From: Avena insularis
Taxonomy: Eukaryota; Streptophyta; Magnoliopsida; Poales; Poaceae
Direction of reading: 5' to 3'
Assembly: GCA_023614405.1 (NCBI GenBank)
Contig: CM042686.1
Coordinates: forward strand, 349,316,329 to 349,380,328
DNA length: 64,000 nucleotides
The position numbers and the translations under genes are program-made. The notes under the pieces are model-generated. The model was not told where the DNA came from, did not search any database, and was given only the letters and a program-made list of their open reading frames with translations. Shown here in pieces: positions 41,901 to 54,929 of the stretch; position 1 is the stretch's first letter, and each line of letters opens with the position of its first letter.

Positions 41901-44900
41901 TGCATTGGTGGATCCATGTGTGGTTTGTGAAAGAACACACATGCAATGCCACGTGTGGATCCATTTGTGGTTTGTGGAAAGAACACACATGCAATGAACA
42001 CTAGTCGATCCATATGTGGTTTGTGGAAAGAACACACATGCAATAACACTAGTTGATCCATATGTGGTTTGTGGAAAGAACACACATGCAATGACTCTAG
42101 TGGATCCATATGTGGTTTGTGGAAAGAACACACATGCAATGACATTGGTTGATCCATATGTGGTTTGTGGAAAGAACACACATGCAATGACTCTAGTGGA
42201 TCCATATGTGGTTTGTGAAAAGAACACACATGCAATGACTCTGGTTGATCCATGTGGTTTGTGGAAAGAACACACATGCAATGACTCTAGTGCTGGTTTT
42301 AGTATTAGAACACACATGCAATGACTCTAGTGGATCCATATGTGGTTTGTCTAAAGAAAGACATCCAATGACTCTAGTGGGTCCATATGTGGTTTGTGGA
42401 AAAGAACACACATGCAATGAACACTGGTTAATCCATGTGTGTTTTGTGGAAAGAACACACATGCAATGAACACTAATGGACCCATATGTGGTTTCTGAAA
42501 AGAACACACATGCAATGCCATCGGTAGATCCATATGTGGTTTGTGAAAAGAACACACATGGCATGACACTAGTGGATCCATATGTGGTTTGTGGAAAGAA
42601 CACACATGCAATGACCACTGGTTGATCCATGTGCGGTTCATGAGAGGACCACACATGCAATGACACTGGTTGATCCATATGTGGTTTGTGGAAAGAACAC
42701 ACATGCAATGACTCTAGTGGATCCATGTGTGGTTTGTGGAAAGAACACACATGCAATGACACTGGTGGATCCATATGTGGTTTGTGAAAAGAACAGACAT
42801 GCAATGACTCTAGTGGGTCCATATGTGGTTTGTGGAAAGAAAGACACGTGCAATGAACACTGGTGGATCCATAAGTGGTTTGTGGAAAGAACACACATGC
42901 AGTGAACACTGGTGGATCCATATGTGGTTTGTGAAAAGAACACGCATGCAATGCCATTGGTTGATCCATATGTGGAAAGAACACAAATGCAATAACCACT
43001 GGTTGATCCATGTGTGGTTCATGATAGGACCACACATGCAATGACACTAGTTGATCCATATGTGGTTTGTGGAAAGAACACACATGCAATGACTCTGGTT
43101 GATCCATGTGTGGTTCATGATAGGACCACACATGCAATGACACTAGTCGATCCATATGTGGTTTGTGGAAAGAACACACATACAATGACATTGGTTGATC
43201 CATGTGTGGTTTTTGGAAAGAACACACATGCAATGACTCTGGTGGATCCATGTGTGGTTTGTGGAAAAACACACATGCAATGAACACTGGTGGATCCATA
43301 TGTGGTTCACGACAGGAAAACACATGCAATGACTCAGGTGGATCCATGTGTGGTTTGTGGAAGTAACACACATGCAATGAATACTAGTGGATCCATATGT
43401 GGTTCATGACAGGAACACACATGCAATGAACACTGGTGGATCCATGTGTGGTTTGTGGAAAGAACACACATCCAATGACATTGGTTGATCCATATGTGGT
43501 TTGTGGAAAGAATACACATGCAATGACTCTAGTGGATCCATATGTGGTTTGTGGAAAGAACACACATGCAATGACATTGGTTGATGCATGTGTGGTTTGT
43601 GGAAAGAACACACATGCAATGACTCTAGTGGGTCCATATGTGGTTTGTGGAAAGAACACACATGCAATGACATTGGTTGATCCATGTGTGGTTTATGGAA
43701 AGAACACACATGCAATGACTCTGGTGGATCCATATGTGCTTTGTGAAAAGAACAGACATGCAATGACTCTAGTGGATCCATATTTGGTTTGTGGAAAGAA
43801 CACACATGCAATAACCACTAGTTGATCCATATGCGGTTTGTGGAAAGAACACACATGCAATGCCATTGGTTGATCCATGTGGTTCAGAAAAGAACACACA
43901 TACAATGACATTGGTTGATCCATGTGTGGTTGTGGAAAGAACACATATGCAATGACTCAAGTGAGTCCATGTGTGGTTCGTGAAAAGAACACACATGCAA
44001 TGACTCTGGTTGATCCATGTGTGGTTTGTGGAAAGAACACACATGCAATGACTCTAGTGATGGTTTTAGTATAAGAACACACATGCAATGACTCTGGTGG
44101 ATCCATATGTGGTTTGTGAAAAGAACAGACATGCAATGACTTTAGTGGGTCCATATGTGGTTTGTGGAAAAGAAGACACGTGCAATGAACACTGGTGGAT
44201 CCATAAGTGGTTTGTGGAAAGAACACACATGAAGTGAATACTGGTGGATCCATATGTGGTTTGTGAAAAGAACACACATGCAATGCCATTGGTTGATCCA
44301 TATGTGGTTTGTGGAAAGAACACACATGCAATGACTCTAGTGGATTCATATGTGGTTTTTGGAAAGAACACACATGCAATAACCACTGGTTGATCCATGT
44401 GTGGTTCATGATAGGACCACACATGCAATGACACTAGTTGATCCATATGTGGTTTGTGGAAAGAACACACATGCAATGACTCTGGTGGATCCATGTGTGG
44501 TTTGTGGAAAGAACACACATGCAATGAACACTGGTGGATCCATATGTGGTTCATGACAGGAACACACATGCAATGACTCAGGTGGATCCATCTGTGGTTT
44601 GTGGAAGGAACACACATGCAATGAATACTAGTGGATCCATATGTGGTTCATGACAGGAACACACATGCAATGACATTAGTTGATCCATATGTTTTTTCTG
44701 GAAAGAACACACATGCAATGAACACTGGTGGATCCATGTGTGGTTTGAGGAAAGAACACACTTGCAATGACACTTGTTGATACGTATGTGGTTTGTGGAA
44801 AGAATACACATGCAATGACTCTAGTGGATCCATATGTGGTTTGTGGAAAGAACACACATGCAATGCCATTGGTTGATCCATGTGTCGTTTGAGGAAAGAA

Positions 44901-47057
44901 CACACATGCAATGACTCTAGTGGTTCCATATGTGGTTTGTGGAAAGAACACACATGCAATGACATTGGTTGATCCATGTGTGGTTTGTGGAAAGAACACA
45001 CATGCAATGACTCTGGTGGATCCATATGCTCTTTGTGAAAAGAACAGACATGCAATGACTCTAGTGGATCCATATGTGGTTTGTGGGAAGAACACACATG
45101 CAATAGCCACTAGTTGATCCATATGCGGTTTGTGGAAAGGACACACATGCAATGCCAATGGTTGATCCATGTGTGGTTTGTGAAAAGAACACACATGCAA
45201 TGCCACTGGTTGATCCATGTGTGGTTCACGATAGGAACACACATGCAATGACATTGGTTGATCCATGTGTGGTTGTGGAAAGAACACACATGCAATGACT
45301 CAAGTGAGTCCATGTGTGGTTTGTGAAAAGAACACACATGCAATGACTCTGGTTGATCCATGTGTGGTTTGTGGAAAGAACACACATGCAATGACTCTAG
45401 TGCTGGTTTTAGTATAAGAACACACATGCAATGACTCTAGTGGATCATATGTGGTTTGTGAAAAGAACAGACATGCAATGACTCTAGTGGGTCCATATGT
45501 GGTTTGTGGAAAAGAACACACAAGCAATGAACACTAGTGGATCCATATGTGATTTGTGAAAAGAACACACATGCAATGCCATTAGTTGATCGATATGTGG
45601 TTTGTGAAAAGAACACACATGCAATGACTCTAGTGGATCCATATGTGGTTTGTGGAAAGAACACACATGCAATGACCACTGGTTGTTCCACGTGTGGTTC
45701 ATGACATGACCACACATGCAATGACACTAGTTGATCCATATGTGGTTTGTGTAAAGAACACACATGCAATGACTCTGGTGGATCCATGTGTGGTTTGTGG
45801 AAATAACACACATGCAATGAACACTAGTGGATCCATATGTGGTTCATGATAGGAACACACATGCAATGACTCAGGTGGATACATATGTGGTTTGTGGAAC
45901 GAACACACATGCAATGAACACTGGTGGATCCATATGTGGTTCATGACAGGAACACACATGCAATGACTCTAGTTGTTCCATATGTGGTTTGTGGAAAGAA
46001 CAAACATGCAATGACATTGGTTTATCCATGTGTAGTTTGTGGAAAGAACACACATGCAATGACTCTAGTGGGTCCATATGTGGTTTGTGGAAAGAACACA
46101 CATGCAATGTCATTGGGATATCCATGTGTGGTTTGTGGAAAGAACGCACATGCAATGACTCTGGTGGATCCATATGTGGTTTGTGAAAAGAACAGACATG
46201 CAATGACTCTAGTGGATCCATATGTGGTTTGTGGAAAGAACATACATGCAATAACCATTGGTTGATCCATATGCGGTTTGTGGAAACAACACAAATGCAA
46301 TGCCACTGGTTGATACATGTGAGGTTTGTGAAAAGAATACACACGCAATGCCACTGGTTGATCCATGTGTGGATCATGACAGGAACACAGATGCAATGAA
46401 CACTAGTAGATCCATATGTGGTTCATGACAGGAACACACATGCAATAACCACAGATTGATCCATATGTGGTTTGTGGAAAGAACACACATGCAATGACTC
46501 TAGTGGATCCATATGTGGCTTGTGGAAAGAACACACATGCAATGACTCTAGTGGATCCATATGTGGTTTGTGGAAAGAACACACATGCAATAACCACTTG
46601 TTGATCCATATGTGGTTTGTGGAAAGAACACACATGCAATACCATTGGTTGATCCATGTGTGGTTTGTGAAAAGAACACACATGCAATGCCGTTGATCCA
46701 TGTGTGGTTCACGACAGGAACACAAATGCAATGAACAGTAGTAGATCCATATGTGGTTCATGACAGTAACACACATGCAATAACCACTGGTTGATCCATA
46801 TGTGGTTTGTGGAAAGAACACACATGCAATGACTCTAGTGGATCCATATGAGGTTTGTGGAAAGAACACACATGCAATGACACTGATTGATCCATGTGTG
46901 GTTTGTGGAAAGAACACACATGCAATGACTCTAGTGGATCCATGTGTGGTTCATGACAGGAACACACATGCAATGACATTGGTTGATCCATATGTGGTTT
47001 GTGACAATAACACACATGCAATGACATTGATTGATCCATGTATGGTTGTGGAAAGAA

Positions 47058-47062
47058 CACAC
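47058..47062. other. Target-site duplication, left copy (CACAC)
   Basis: CACAC precedes the LTR start TGTAAGATCC at 47063 and is repeated after the right LTR at 59799. It lies in the AACACACATGC part of a satellite unit, so slippage within CA repeats could blur its exact ends. Confidence 0.8.
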
Positions 47063-50000
47063 TGTAAGATCCCTCCTTTGTAAAGGAAAAGATCCCTGTG
47101 ATTGCAATGCTAGTCCCTGGATCATTGCTAGCATCCACAGTTTAAGATGAAGTACACAGATACAAAGGTCGTTTATTACAGTCATTCTAGAGATAAAACA
47201 TAGTCTTTTACAACTCATGGCCAAAGTCCTAGTACAAGAGTTTATGGAATAAGTAAATAAACATAAGTCTTCATCTTCATGTGCCACAGGCAAGCATGTT
47301 GAGTGTAGACTCATGACTCCTAATCATCATCAGAGTAACCTGCAACATCATAAGTTACAGCCACAAGGGTCAATACTTTGGAATAGTATTGGCAAGTGAT
47401 ACCTTAGTATATAATTAAGTGGACTATAATACTATATGCTTTTGGCTGGTGGAGCTTAGGCTTGCATTGCTCAAAATAGATTTTTCCTTAACTTTTGAAA
47501 ATACTAAGTTTTTGTTTGGTAAAAACTTTCCAAGTCATCTTCCAATCCAAGACTGAAGATCCACTCAGGGCATCTACTAATCAAGGACTGAAGATTTAGT
47601 TGGCACAAACACCCAAGGCATCTATCAAACAAAGACTCTAGATCCACTCAGGGCATCTAACAATCAATGACTAAAGATCCTTTTATCCCTTTGTTCACCC
47701 ACAAGTTTTATTTAGAAATTGGAGTGATGAGATTCTTGAAGTTTCCATGTCTTGATGCTCAAATTGTCCTTTACCAGGGACATGGCTAAGTACTTAGGTT
47801 TTACACTCTACAGAGGTGGTGCACTTTCCCCACAAGCCTTGGTTTCCCAAGAATGATCCTTCAGTAGCCTTTCCTTAGTCAAATGGATGCTCCAACCTAT
47901 CAACCCATCTACCACCTGTCCAAGAGACTAAGTTCTAGCATCCTAAGATCATGGCAGAGCCCATAATGCCAAGTGGTTGCACTTGAAGCTTCTCAGCATT
48001 TGACATCTCAAATCTCTTTGTTTCCTGGGTGGCCATCCACAAGTGAGATACACAAGCCAAGTCCATGGCCTTGTGAACCACTCAACATAAGCCATTCCTT
48101 CCATTCCACCCAGGTGGTTCATTAACTTAGTTGTTTTATTTTACAAAAACATAAGTCCTTAGACTTAGAAATTTTTCCATAGTGAATATATAAACCACCC
48201 TTGTTTTCTAGTAGCTAGGCTAAGCATGATAGTAATAGGAATCTGGACTTAGGAAATTTTCACTAAGGCTTCACCTAATAGGTTTTCCCAAAGCATAGCT
48301 TGTTCTTAGCAAATAACCATGCAAGTCCTATACTTAGAAAAAATATTACTAATGCATAAATAAAATATAGGAATGGAATATTCATGATGATATCACTTGC
48401 CTTGGTAGTGTGGAGAGTAGCACTCGCCACAATAACAATCACTAGCAAAATCTACACACAAAGTTGTAGCACACAATTACACACAAATATATACAAACAA
48501 GAAATAGTATGAATGCATGCATGCATGAATCTACCAAGTGATGATTTTTGAAAACTCAACCAAGCAAGTACATGAATACAGAAACTTAGCAAGCCACTAG
48601 TTTACCAACTAAACAAAATTTAACCCTAAACAAAAATACTAAACTAAATCTATACTTAAAAAGGCCTCAAACAAGTCTCTGCAATTTAAGCCAATCAAAT
48701 GGTTACTATTTGCTAAACAAATTAGATAGGCAGAAAGGTCTTGTTTTTCTGAATCCAACGGTATAAAGTTTGCAAAATTCCAACGTGGAATTCAAAAGAT
48801 ATAGGCAATTGAATTTGGATCAAATTTCTGGTTTTAAATTCTATTTCCAGATCTAACCTAGCCACGCGTCATGTTCTTATTCGCCGTACCGGTTAAATGC
48901 GGATCGAGCGGCTGAGACCGCTGATCTAAAGGGCAGGTGCGGCTCAGATCAACGCTGCACTTCTTCGATTAGTCATTCTATCTAAGCCATCGATGCGGAT
49001 CTAACGGTTCTTATCGACCGCCAAACTGGCGGCGTGAGCGGCATACCGCGGCGGAACTGCCGATGACGTTGCCGATGATGTAGACGGCGAGGAGAAGGAG
49101 GAGTAGCTCACCGGCTCGGAGGTCACGGCGAAGCTCGTCGTACCATGGTTGGTCAAGGGTGCTCGGGCTATCCTAGATTGCTACCGGAGTTGCCGTGGGC
49201 GGCGGTTGCGTCGTGGTCGCCGTGGACGCTGTCGGATCACCCCAAGGCAAGGCGAGGACACGGTTAGATTCACGCAGATGAGCTATGTGCGTGAACTAGA
49301 AAGCGGGCGGTCCGGACTTACCACCGGAGTTCGCGGAGTTCGTGCGACGAGCGGTGGTTGCGATATCAAGTGGAACCGGCGACTGGGCAATCTGAGACGG
49401 ACCAGTGAGGTCGAGATGCGCAAAGACACGCTAAGTCAGATTGTAAGAACGAGAGGCGAGGGGAGCTCGACTCACCGGAATCGATCGCCGGAGAGGCTTG
49501 TCTGGGCGGTGCAAAGCTGATTGAGGGCAGCCTGGGCGGAGTGAGCGAGGTGTCCGGGGGAAAAGATCGGCAGAGAGGATCTTATAGCCGGGAATCGACG
49601 AAACGCCGAGTTTTAATGCCCATTTACGCCTGCGCCATTACCGCCTTCATCGCTGCGGGCGACGTGGTCGCAGCGCGTGGGGAAGACGAGGACGACGTGG
49701 ACTGGCCCGCCGCCGAAGAGTGCGAGGTGTTGGTGGGGTCGGGCTGCCGTCTGCTTGCGTGGTGCTCGCGCAGTGAGAAGGAAAAGGAGATCCCGGTGGG
49801 CTTCTTGGGCTCGATGTGTTCTTGGGCTGAGATTCTGGCCGCCGCCCTTTTCTTTGTTTAAGCTTTTTCTTTTTCTAATTCCATTTTTTGAATAGAATTT
49901 GATATGAATTCAAATCCTTTTGAATTCAAACTTTGGGGATTTTTGGTTCTATGGGTTCACAAACAATCAAATAACCTAGTGGTTAACTTGCAAAGGCTTG

Positions 50001-50310
50001 GTCAAGCTTGGGTTTCAAAATAAACAGAGATTTGCTCTAGTTGCAAATATTTGGAATAGGGTTTATAAAATATTTGTAAATTTGGAATCTTGGGTTTAAA
50101 TGCTACTTCTAATCTTTCCAACCATGGAGGCAAGCAAACAAGTTCATAGACAATCAAATCTCAAAGGGTGATGGCCAATTGAGATAAATTGCCCACATGA
50201 AATCATAGCCAAAGTCTGTGTTTCTAAATGATTTTGAGAAAACCCTAAATGGATGAATGATGCAAAGATGATATGAATGAGTTTTGAAACATGATTTTAG
50301 GGATGTTACA
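47063..50310 (-). mobile_element. Chromovirus 3' LTR (left)
   Basis: It runs TGTAAGATCC to GATGTTACA on the plus strand and is collinear with 56536-59798. It contains an AT-rich part and a GC-rich part (about 48850-49850). Plus-strand ORFs within 49149-49895 fall in that GC-rich part and resemble no protein I know. They are frameshifted relative to the other LTR copy, so I treat them as incidental. Confidence 0.92.
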
Positions 50311-50330
50311 ATCTAACCCTTAAGATGAAT
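50311..50330 (-). other. Polypurine tract region
   Basis: Directly before the 3' LTR in element orientation the sequence reads CATCTTAAGGGTTAGAT. This is the purine-rich stretch in the position where plus-strand DNA synthesis is primed. The purine run is short (AAGGG), so the exact tract is approximate. Confidence 0.6.
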
Positions 50331-50795
50331 CTCGCCCTCGAGATTCGGATTAACTAACAAATAGGTGTGGGTGGTCTTTCCAAGATCATCTTCTCTTTCC
50401 CATGTTGCTTCTTCTTGAATGATGATTCCATTGTACTTTGCAAAACTTGATAGTCTTTGTTCTTGTGACTCTTTCGTGGTCTCAAGAATCTTGACGTGCT
50501 TTTCTTCATAGGTGAGATCACTTTCTAGTTGAACTTCCTCCAAAGGTATGGTATCCTTCAAAGATGTTTCTTCCAGTTCTGGGTGACATTTCTTAAGTTG
50601 GCTTACATGAAAAACATTATGGACTGCTGATAGAGGTGCTGGTAATTCAATTTCATATGCAACTTCTCCTTTGCGACTTAGAATGTTAAATGGTCCAACA
50701 TATCTTGGTGCCAACTTTCCTTTGACTCAAATCTTTTCACTCCACGAAGTGGTGATACTCTAAGATAAGCTTTATCCCCAACTTCGTAGGTGATT
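50313..50795 (-). pseudogene. Chromovirus integrase tail and chromodomain
   Basis: A 133-codon open stretch (50313-50714) starts with [20 protein letters not shown] and [14 protein letters not shown], the GPY/F-type integrase tail. A chromodomain-like segment follows, with [10 protein letters not shown] and [11 protein letters not shown] at about residues 68-110. Chromodomains of this group guide integration to marked chromatin. The open stretch is separated by a frameshift from the integrase part upstream (50796 onward). Aromatic residues of the methyl-lysine cage are not all obvious, as expected for the group-II type of plant chromoviruses. Confidence 0.8.
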
Positions 50796-51906
50796 TCACG
50801 CTAACATCTGCGTAGCTTTTCCGTCGAGACTGCTATCTTCAACTGTCTCAACCAATTTGACCTTTCTTGGCGTCTTTGATAAGATCTGGTCCAAACAAAC
50901 TTCTTTCTCCCACACCATTCCATAGCAATGGGTGGTACACTTTCTTCCGTATAGAAACTCAAATGGTGCCATCCCAATACTAGTTTGGTGACTGTTGTTG
51001 TAAGAGAACTCTGTAAGGCGCATTTTCATCCCAACTTGCTCCATAGTCTAGGGCACATGCCCTCAACATGTCTTCAAGAATTTGATTAGTCCTTTCTGTT
51101 TGTCCATCGGTTTCAGGATGAAAAGCAAAGTGTGAATTCCAATCTCGTCCTAAAGATTCATGAAGTTGTCTCCAAAAGTGAGAAGTGAACTGAGTTCCTC
51201 TATCAGACACAATACTCTTAGGTACACCGTGAAGGCATACAATTCTGCTCATGTAGATTTTGGCTAACTTGGCACTAGTATAAGTTGTCTTTACGGGTAT
51301 AAAATGAGCCACTTTAGTTAGGCGATCTACTACCCATATGGAATCATACCCGACCTGGTCCTTGGTAATCCAAGAATGAAATCCATACCAATATTTTCCC
51401 ACTTCCACTGTGAATAGGCATTGGTTGAAGCAAACCTGCTGGTTTCGATGCTCGCTTCACTCTACTACACACATCACACAAAGCAATATGTTCGGCGATG
51501 TCCCTTTTAAGATTGTTCCACCAAAATCTTTCTTTCATATCCATGTACATTTTGGTGTTTCCCGGGTGAATAGAATATGGAGAGTTATGGGCTTCTTGTA
51601 AAATCAGTTTCCGCATTTCGGATCTTGTGGAACACAAATCGCTTCTAGGCCATAAAGTACCTTGTTCGTCCATATGGAAACTTTTAGCCTTCCCTTGGCT
51701 AATCTTTTCCTTAATCTCTTCGATTTCTTTATCCGTCTTTTGGGCTTCTTTAATCTTATCCAACAGAGTGGGTTGAACATCCAAAGACATGAGATGTCCT
51801 TTTGGCACAATCTCCAACCTGAGTTCCTTGAATTGCTTACACAAGTCATCTGGCAATTCACCTTTGGTAAGGCCATTTACAAACGCTTTACTTAGAGCAT
51901 CCGCTA
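50796..51906 (-). pseudogene. Chromovirus integrase (zinc finger and catalytic core), frameshifted
   Basis: The zinc-binding HHCC motif is readable as EAHNSPYSIHPG followed by CDVC (about 51450-51570). The catalytic DDE triad is spread over frames: GMDFILGLPRT near 51383 in one frame, then DRGTQF and HPETDGQTER in the next (50980-51408). A third frame holds FSYNNSHQTSIGMAPFEFLY (50796-51044). At least three frameshifts separate these pieces, so no active enzyme can be made. The product would insert the cDNA copy into host DNA. Confidence 0.88.
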
Positions 51907-53089
51907 CTACATTTGCTTTACCGGGTGGTATTGCAAACTCAAGTCGTAATCCTTGATAAGTTCTAGCCATCTTCTTTGTCTCATATTGATCTCCTTCTGG
52001 GTGAAGATATATTTCAAGCTCTTATGGTCGGTGAACACTTCACAACGTTTTCCCAAAAGGTAGTGTCTCCATGTCTTGAGTGCATGGACAACAGCGGCTA
52101 ACTCTAAATCATGAGTAGGATAATTTACTTCATGAGTTTTGAGTTGTCTCGAGGCATAAGCCACAACTTTTCCGCCTTGCATAAGTACGGCTCCTAATCC
52201 TTGATGAGAAGCATCACAATATACTTGGAATTCCTTTTCCAAATCTGGTAGGCACAGTACTGGTGCTGACACAAGTCTCTTCTTTAATTCTTGAAAGCTG
52301 AGTTCACATCCTTCCGACCAAGCAAATTTCTTATCTTTCTTTAACAATTCTGTCATTGGTTTAGCAACCTTAGAAAAATTTTCAATGAATCTTCTGTAGT
52401 AACCTGCTAAACCAAGGAAACTACGAACCTCTTTTACATTCTTAGGAGATTCCCATTCTGTTACGGCTGAAACCTTAGCAGGATCAACTGCTACACCATC
52501 CTTTGTCATAACATGACCAAGAAATCCAACTTCCTCTAACCAAAACTCACACTTGCTGAACTTGGCATAAAGTTTATGTTCCCTTAGTTTCTCAAGTATC
52601 AAGCGTAGATGTCTTTCATGTTCTTCCTTGCTCTTGGAGTAGACTAGGATGTCATCGATGAAAACGACAACGAACTTGTCGAGAAATTCCATGAACACTT
52701 TATTCATCATATTCATGAAGTATCTTTGAGCGTTGGTTAATCCAAAAGGCATCACAGTACTCATACAATCCATACCTCGTGGTGAAGGCTGTTTTAGGTA
52801 TGTCTTGCTCTCTTATCTTGAGTTGAAAATAGCCTGACCGAAGATCAATCTTCGAGAACACACAAGCTCCTTCTAGCTGATCAAACAAGTCATTGATTCT
52901 TGGCAAAGGATATTTGTTCTTGATGGTTACCTCGTTGAGAGAACGGTAATCTATGCATAGTCTTTGAGTTCTATCTCTCTTTCTACGAACAAAGCTGAGC
53001 TCCCAAGATGAAGAACTTGGCTGGATGAATCCTTTCGCAATTGTTCTCCAAGTTGTTTCTTGAGTTCTTTAAGTTCACAACCTGACATT
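51907..53089 (-). pseudogene. Chromovirus reverse transcriptase and RNase H, frameshifted
   Basis: A 288-codon open stretch (51907-52773) has the polymerase active-site motif FIDDILVYS, then GFLGHV and [12 protein letters not shown], then the RNase H segment with [13 protein letters not shown] and FTDHKSLKY. The N-terminal fingers lie in another frame (52700-52906 and upstream) with [11 protein letters not shown] and [13 protein letters not shown]. Frameshifts occur around 52770 and 53000-53090. The RNase H tail continues in a shifted frame at about 51900-51970. Domains are complete in order but not in one frame. Confidence 0.92.
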
Positions 53090-53662
53090 TTATAAGGCCT
53101 CTTGCCCTTGGTCCGAACCTGGTACCAAATCTATTATAAACTCCACATCTCTATCTGGTGGCATTCCTGGTAATTCTTCCGGGAACACATCCGGATACTC
53201 ACACACAATTGGCACCGTGTCCATGCTAACCCCCTTAAGAGAATTCAGCTTACTCCCTTTTGATTTAAAGTTGGACTTGAATATTATCCTCTTACCTTCA
53301 GGGGTTGTGAGTGAAACTGTATGATTTGCACAATCTAGTACTCCCTTATACTTAGTCATCCAATCCATTCCCAAAATCACATCCAATCCTTGGGAATTTA
53401 GGATTATTAGGTTCACTGGAAACTTATGTTTTCCAAACTCTATGACTAGGTCATGGCATCCTGAGTTTACTATCATTTCTCCACCAGGAGAACTTACTCT
53501 TATAGGACACCCAATGGTTTCTACCGGTAGTTCATTTCTTTCGACAAATGCTTTAGATATGAATGAATGAGATGCACCAGTGTCAAAGAGTACAAATGCT
53601 GAGATGGAATTGAGTCTGAACTTACCAGCAACAGCATCAGGCTCTTCAAAGACCTCCTCCAC
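53090..53662 (-). pseudogene. Chromovirus aspartic protease and start of reverse transcriptase
   Basis: The open stretch contains the protease active site LFDTGASHSFIS at about residues 26-37 and the later VILGMDWM motif. The linker to reverse transcriptase (EYPDVFPEELPGMPP) follows. It continues in frame from gag on the right, so gag and protease were one polyprotein. It ends by frameshift near 53090 and not at a natural stop. The protease would process the polyprotein. Confidence 0.9.
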
Positions 53663-54713
53663 ATTGATGTGGTTAACCTGTCCTTTCTGAAAAGGATTTG
53701 GCTTGTTAGGTCCTTCAACTTTCTTTTCAGGGCACTTATTAGCATAATGTCCCTTCTTGCATTTGTAGCATTCGATCTGGCTGATGTCCGTCTTAGGCTG
53801 ACTTCCACTTCCACTGTGGTGGCTCTTATATCCACTCTTGTGGTTCTTGTACTTATCATTTTCATGACTGCGATGATGCTTGTTGTCATGACGGTTGTGA
53901 TTGTGGTGTTTGTTAAACTTCTCATGCTTGTGGGATCCTGAGCTGACACTATCATCATGGTGAGATCGTTTATGAGATGATCCCAGCTGTGCTTGTCTGA
54001 GTGTTTCCTCTTCTTTCTCTCGTGTTGCTTGATTTTATTCTCGAATAACAGCCTTGTCACAATGGCCGGTAAGTTGGAACATACGCCACGCATACCGCAG
54101 ATTTAGCTCATCATTCAAGCCTTCCAGAAACTTTTCCTTCCTTTTGGCATCAGTGTCAACCTCATCCGGTGCATAGCGCGCCAGATTGTTGAACTCTTCA
54201 ATGTATTCAGCCACGCTGTGGTGGCGCTGCTCAGTTGTGAAATTCCTTCTTTTCAGGCTCATCATACCTGGCGAGATATGAGTAGTACGAAAGCCATCTT
54301 CAAATATAGCCCAAGTCACCTCATCAATAGGCGTGGTAATCTGGAAATTGTCCCACCATGCGGCGACTGGTCCTTCCAACAGATGTGCTGCAAACCTGAC
54401 CTTTTTAGCATCTGTGCATCCTACGGTCACTAAGTCTTTGTTCACAGAACGTAGCCAATCATTGGCCACCATGGGATCAGTCGTTCCTGAAAACTTAGCT
54501 GGCCTCAGACGCAGAAATCTGGTGAGCATATCAAAACCTGGAGGGTTGTTGTTGTTGTTATTGTTGTTATTGTTGTTGTTGGGGTTGTTGTTGTTGTTAT
54601 CGTTCTGGATGAACGTCGTCATCATTTGCATAAGCTGTGTCTGCGCATTCATCATTTGTTGCATTTCCGGGGTAATGTTGGGGTTGGGGTTGGTGTTTGC
54701 TGACGGGAGGCAT
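53663..54713 (-). pseudogene. Chromovirus gag with CCHC zinc knuckle
   Basis: The likely ATG is at 54713 (after AACAACAG). The main gag frame (54664 to 54038) starts after a 1-base shift near 54698. It includes an Asn-rich run (about 54541-54600), then the capsid-type segment with RLRPAKFSGTTDP, AAWWDNF and FNNLARYAPDE. After one in-frame TAA (54035-54037) the same frame continues through a strongly His-rich linker (about 53800-53960). It reaches a CX2CX4HX4C knuckle, CYKCKKGHYANKC, at about 53732-53770, and then runs into protease. The product would form the particle and bind the RNA. Confidence 0.88.
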
Positions 54714-54929
54714 CTGTTGTTTATTCATATATAGATAAGAATGAGATACCCTTACATGATTTATGCACAATACATCACACATGCAACACAAGGATAAAAT
54801 CTAAACAACAAGATAACAAAAATCTCAAAGTACAAACATACAAGTGGTAAGCCATCCACATGTCGGATGGTCCAACAATAAGTTCATAAATAACAAGTGC
54901 GGTAAATAAAGATAACTGAGTAGTAAATT
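54714..54929 (-). other. T-rich non-coding spacer between extra ORF and gag
   Basis: In element orientation this is T-rich and ends TAAACAACAG before the gag ATG, resembling an intron 3' end. No protein is readable. Confidence 0.5.

Larger units (their letters stand above)
20140..47062 (+). repeat. 48-bp tandem satellite, block 2
   Basis: This is about 27 kb of the same unit in the same orientation, interrupted by nothing else. Main unit classes differ in the middle (TTTGTGGAAAGAAC, TTTGTGAAAAGAAC, TTCATGACAGGAAC, TTTGTGACAATAAC) and in the link (CTCTAGT, CACTGGT, CATTGGT, CCACTGG, AACACTGGT, AACACTAGT). Links of the form AATGAACACTGGT and AATAACCACTGGT make 49-bp units and shift reading frame. 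Classes recur in fixed order, giving higher-order repeats. The many ORFs on both strands here (up to 394 residues at 42193-43377) are a by-product of the stop-free 48-bp unit and are not annotated as genes. Confidence 0.97.

Noticed and set aside
49149..49895. Plus-strand ORFs in the GC-rich part of the chromovirus LTR
   Set aside because: They lie inside an LTR on the strand opposite to the element, are not kept open in the partner LTR (58620-59330), and match no domain I recognise.
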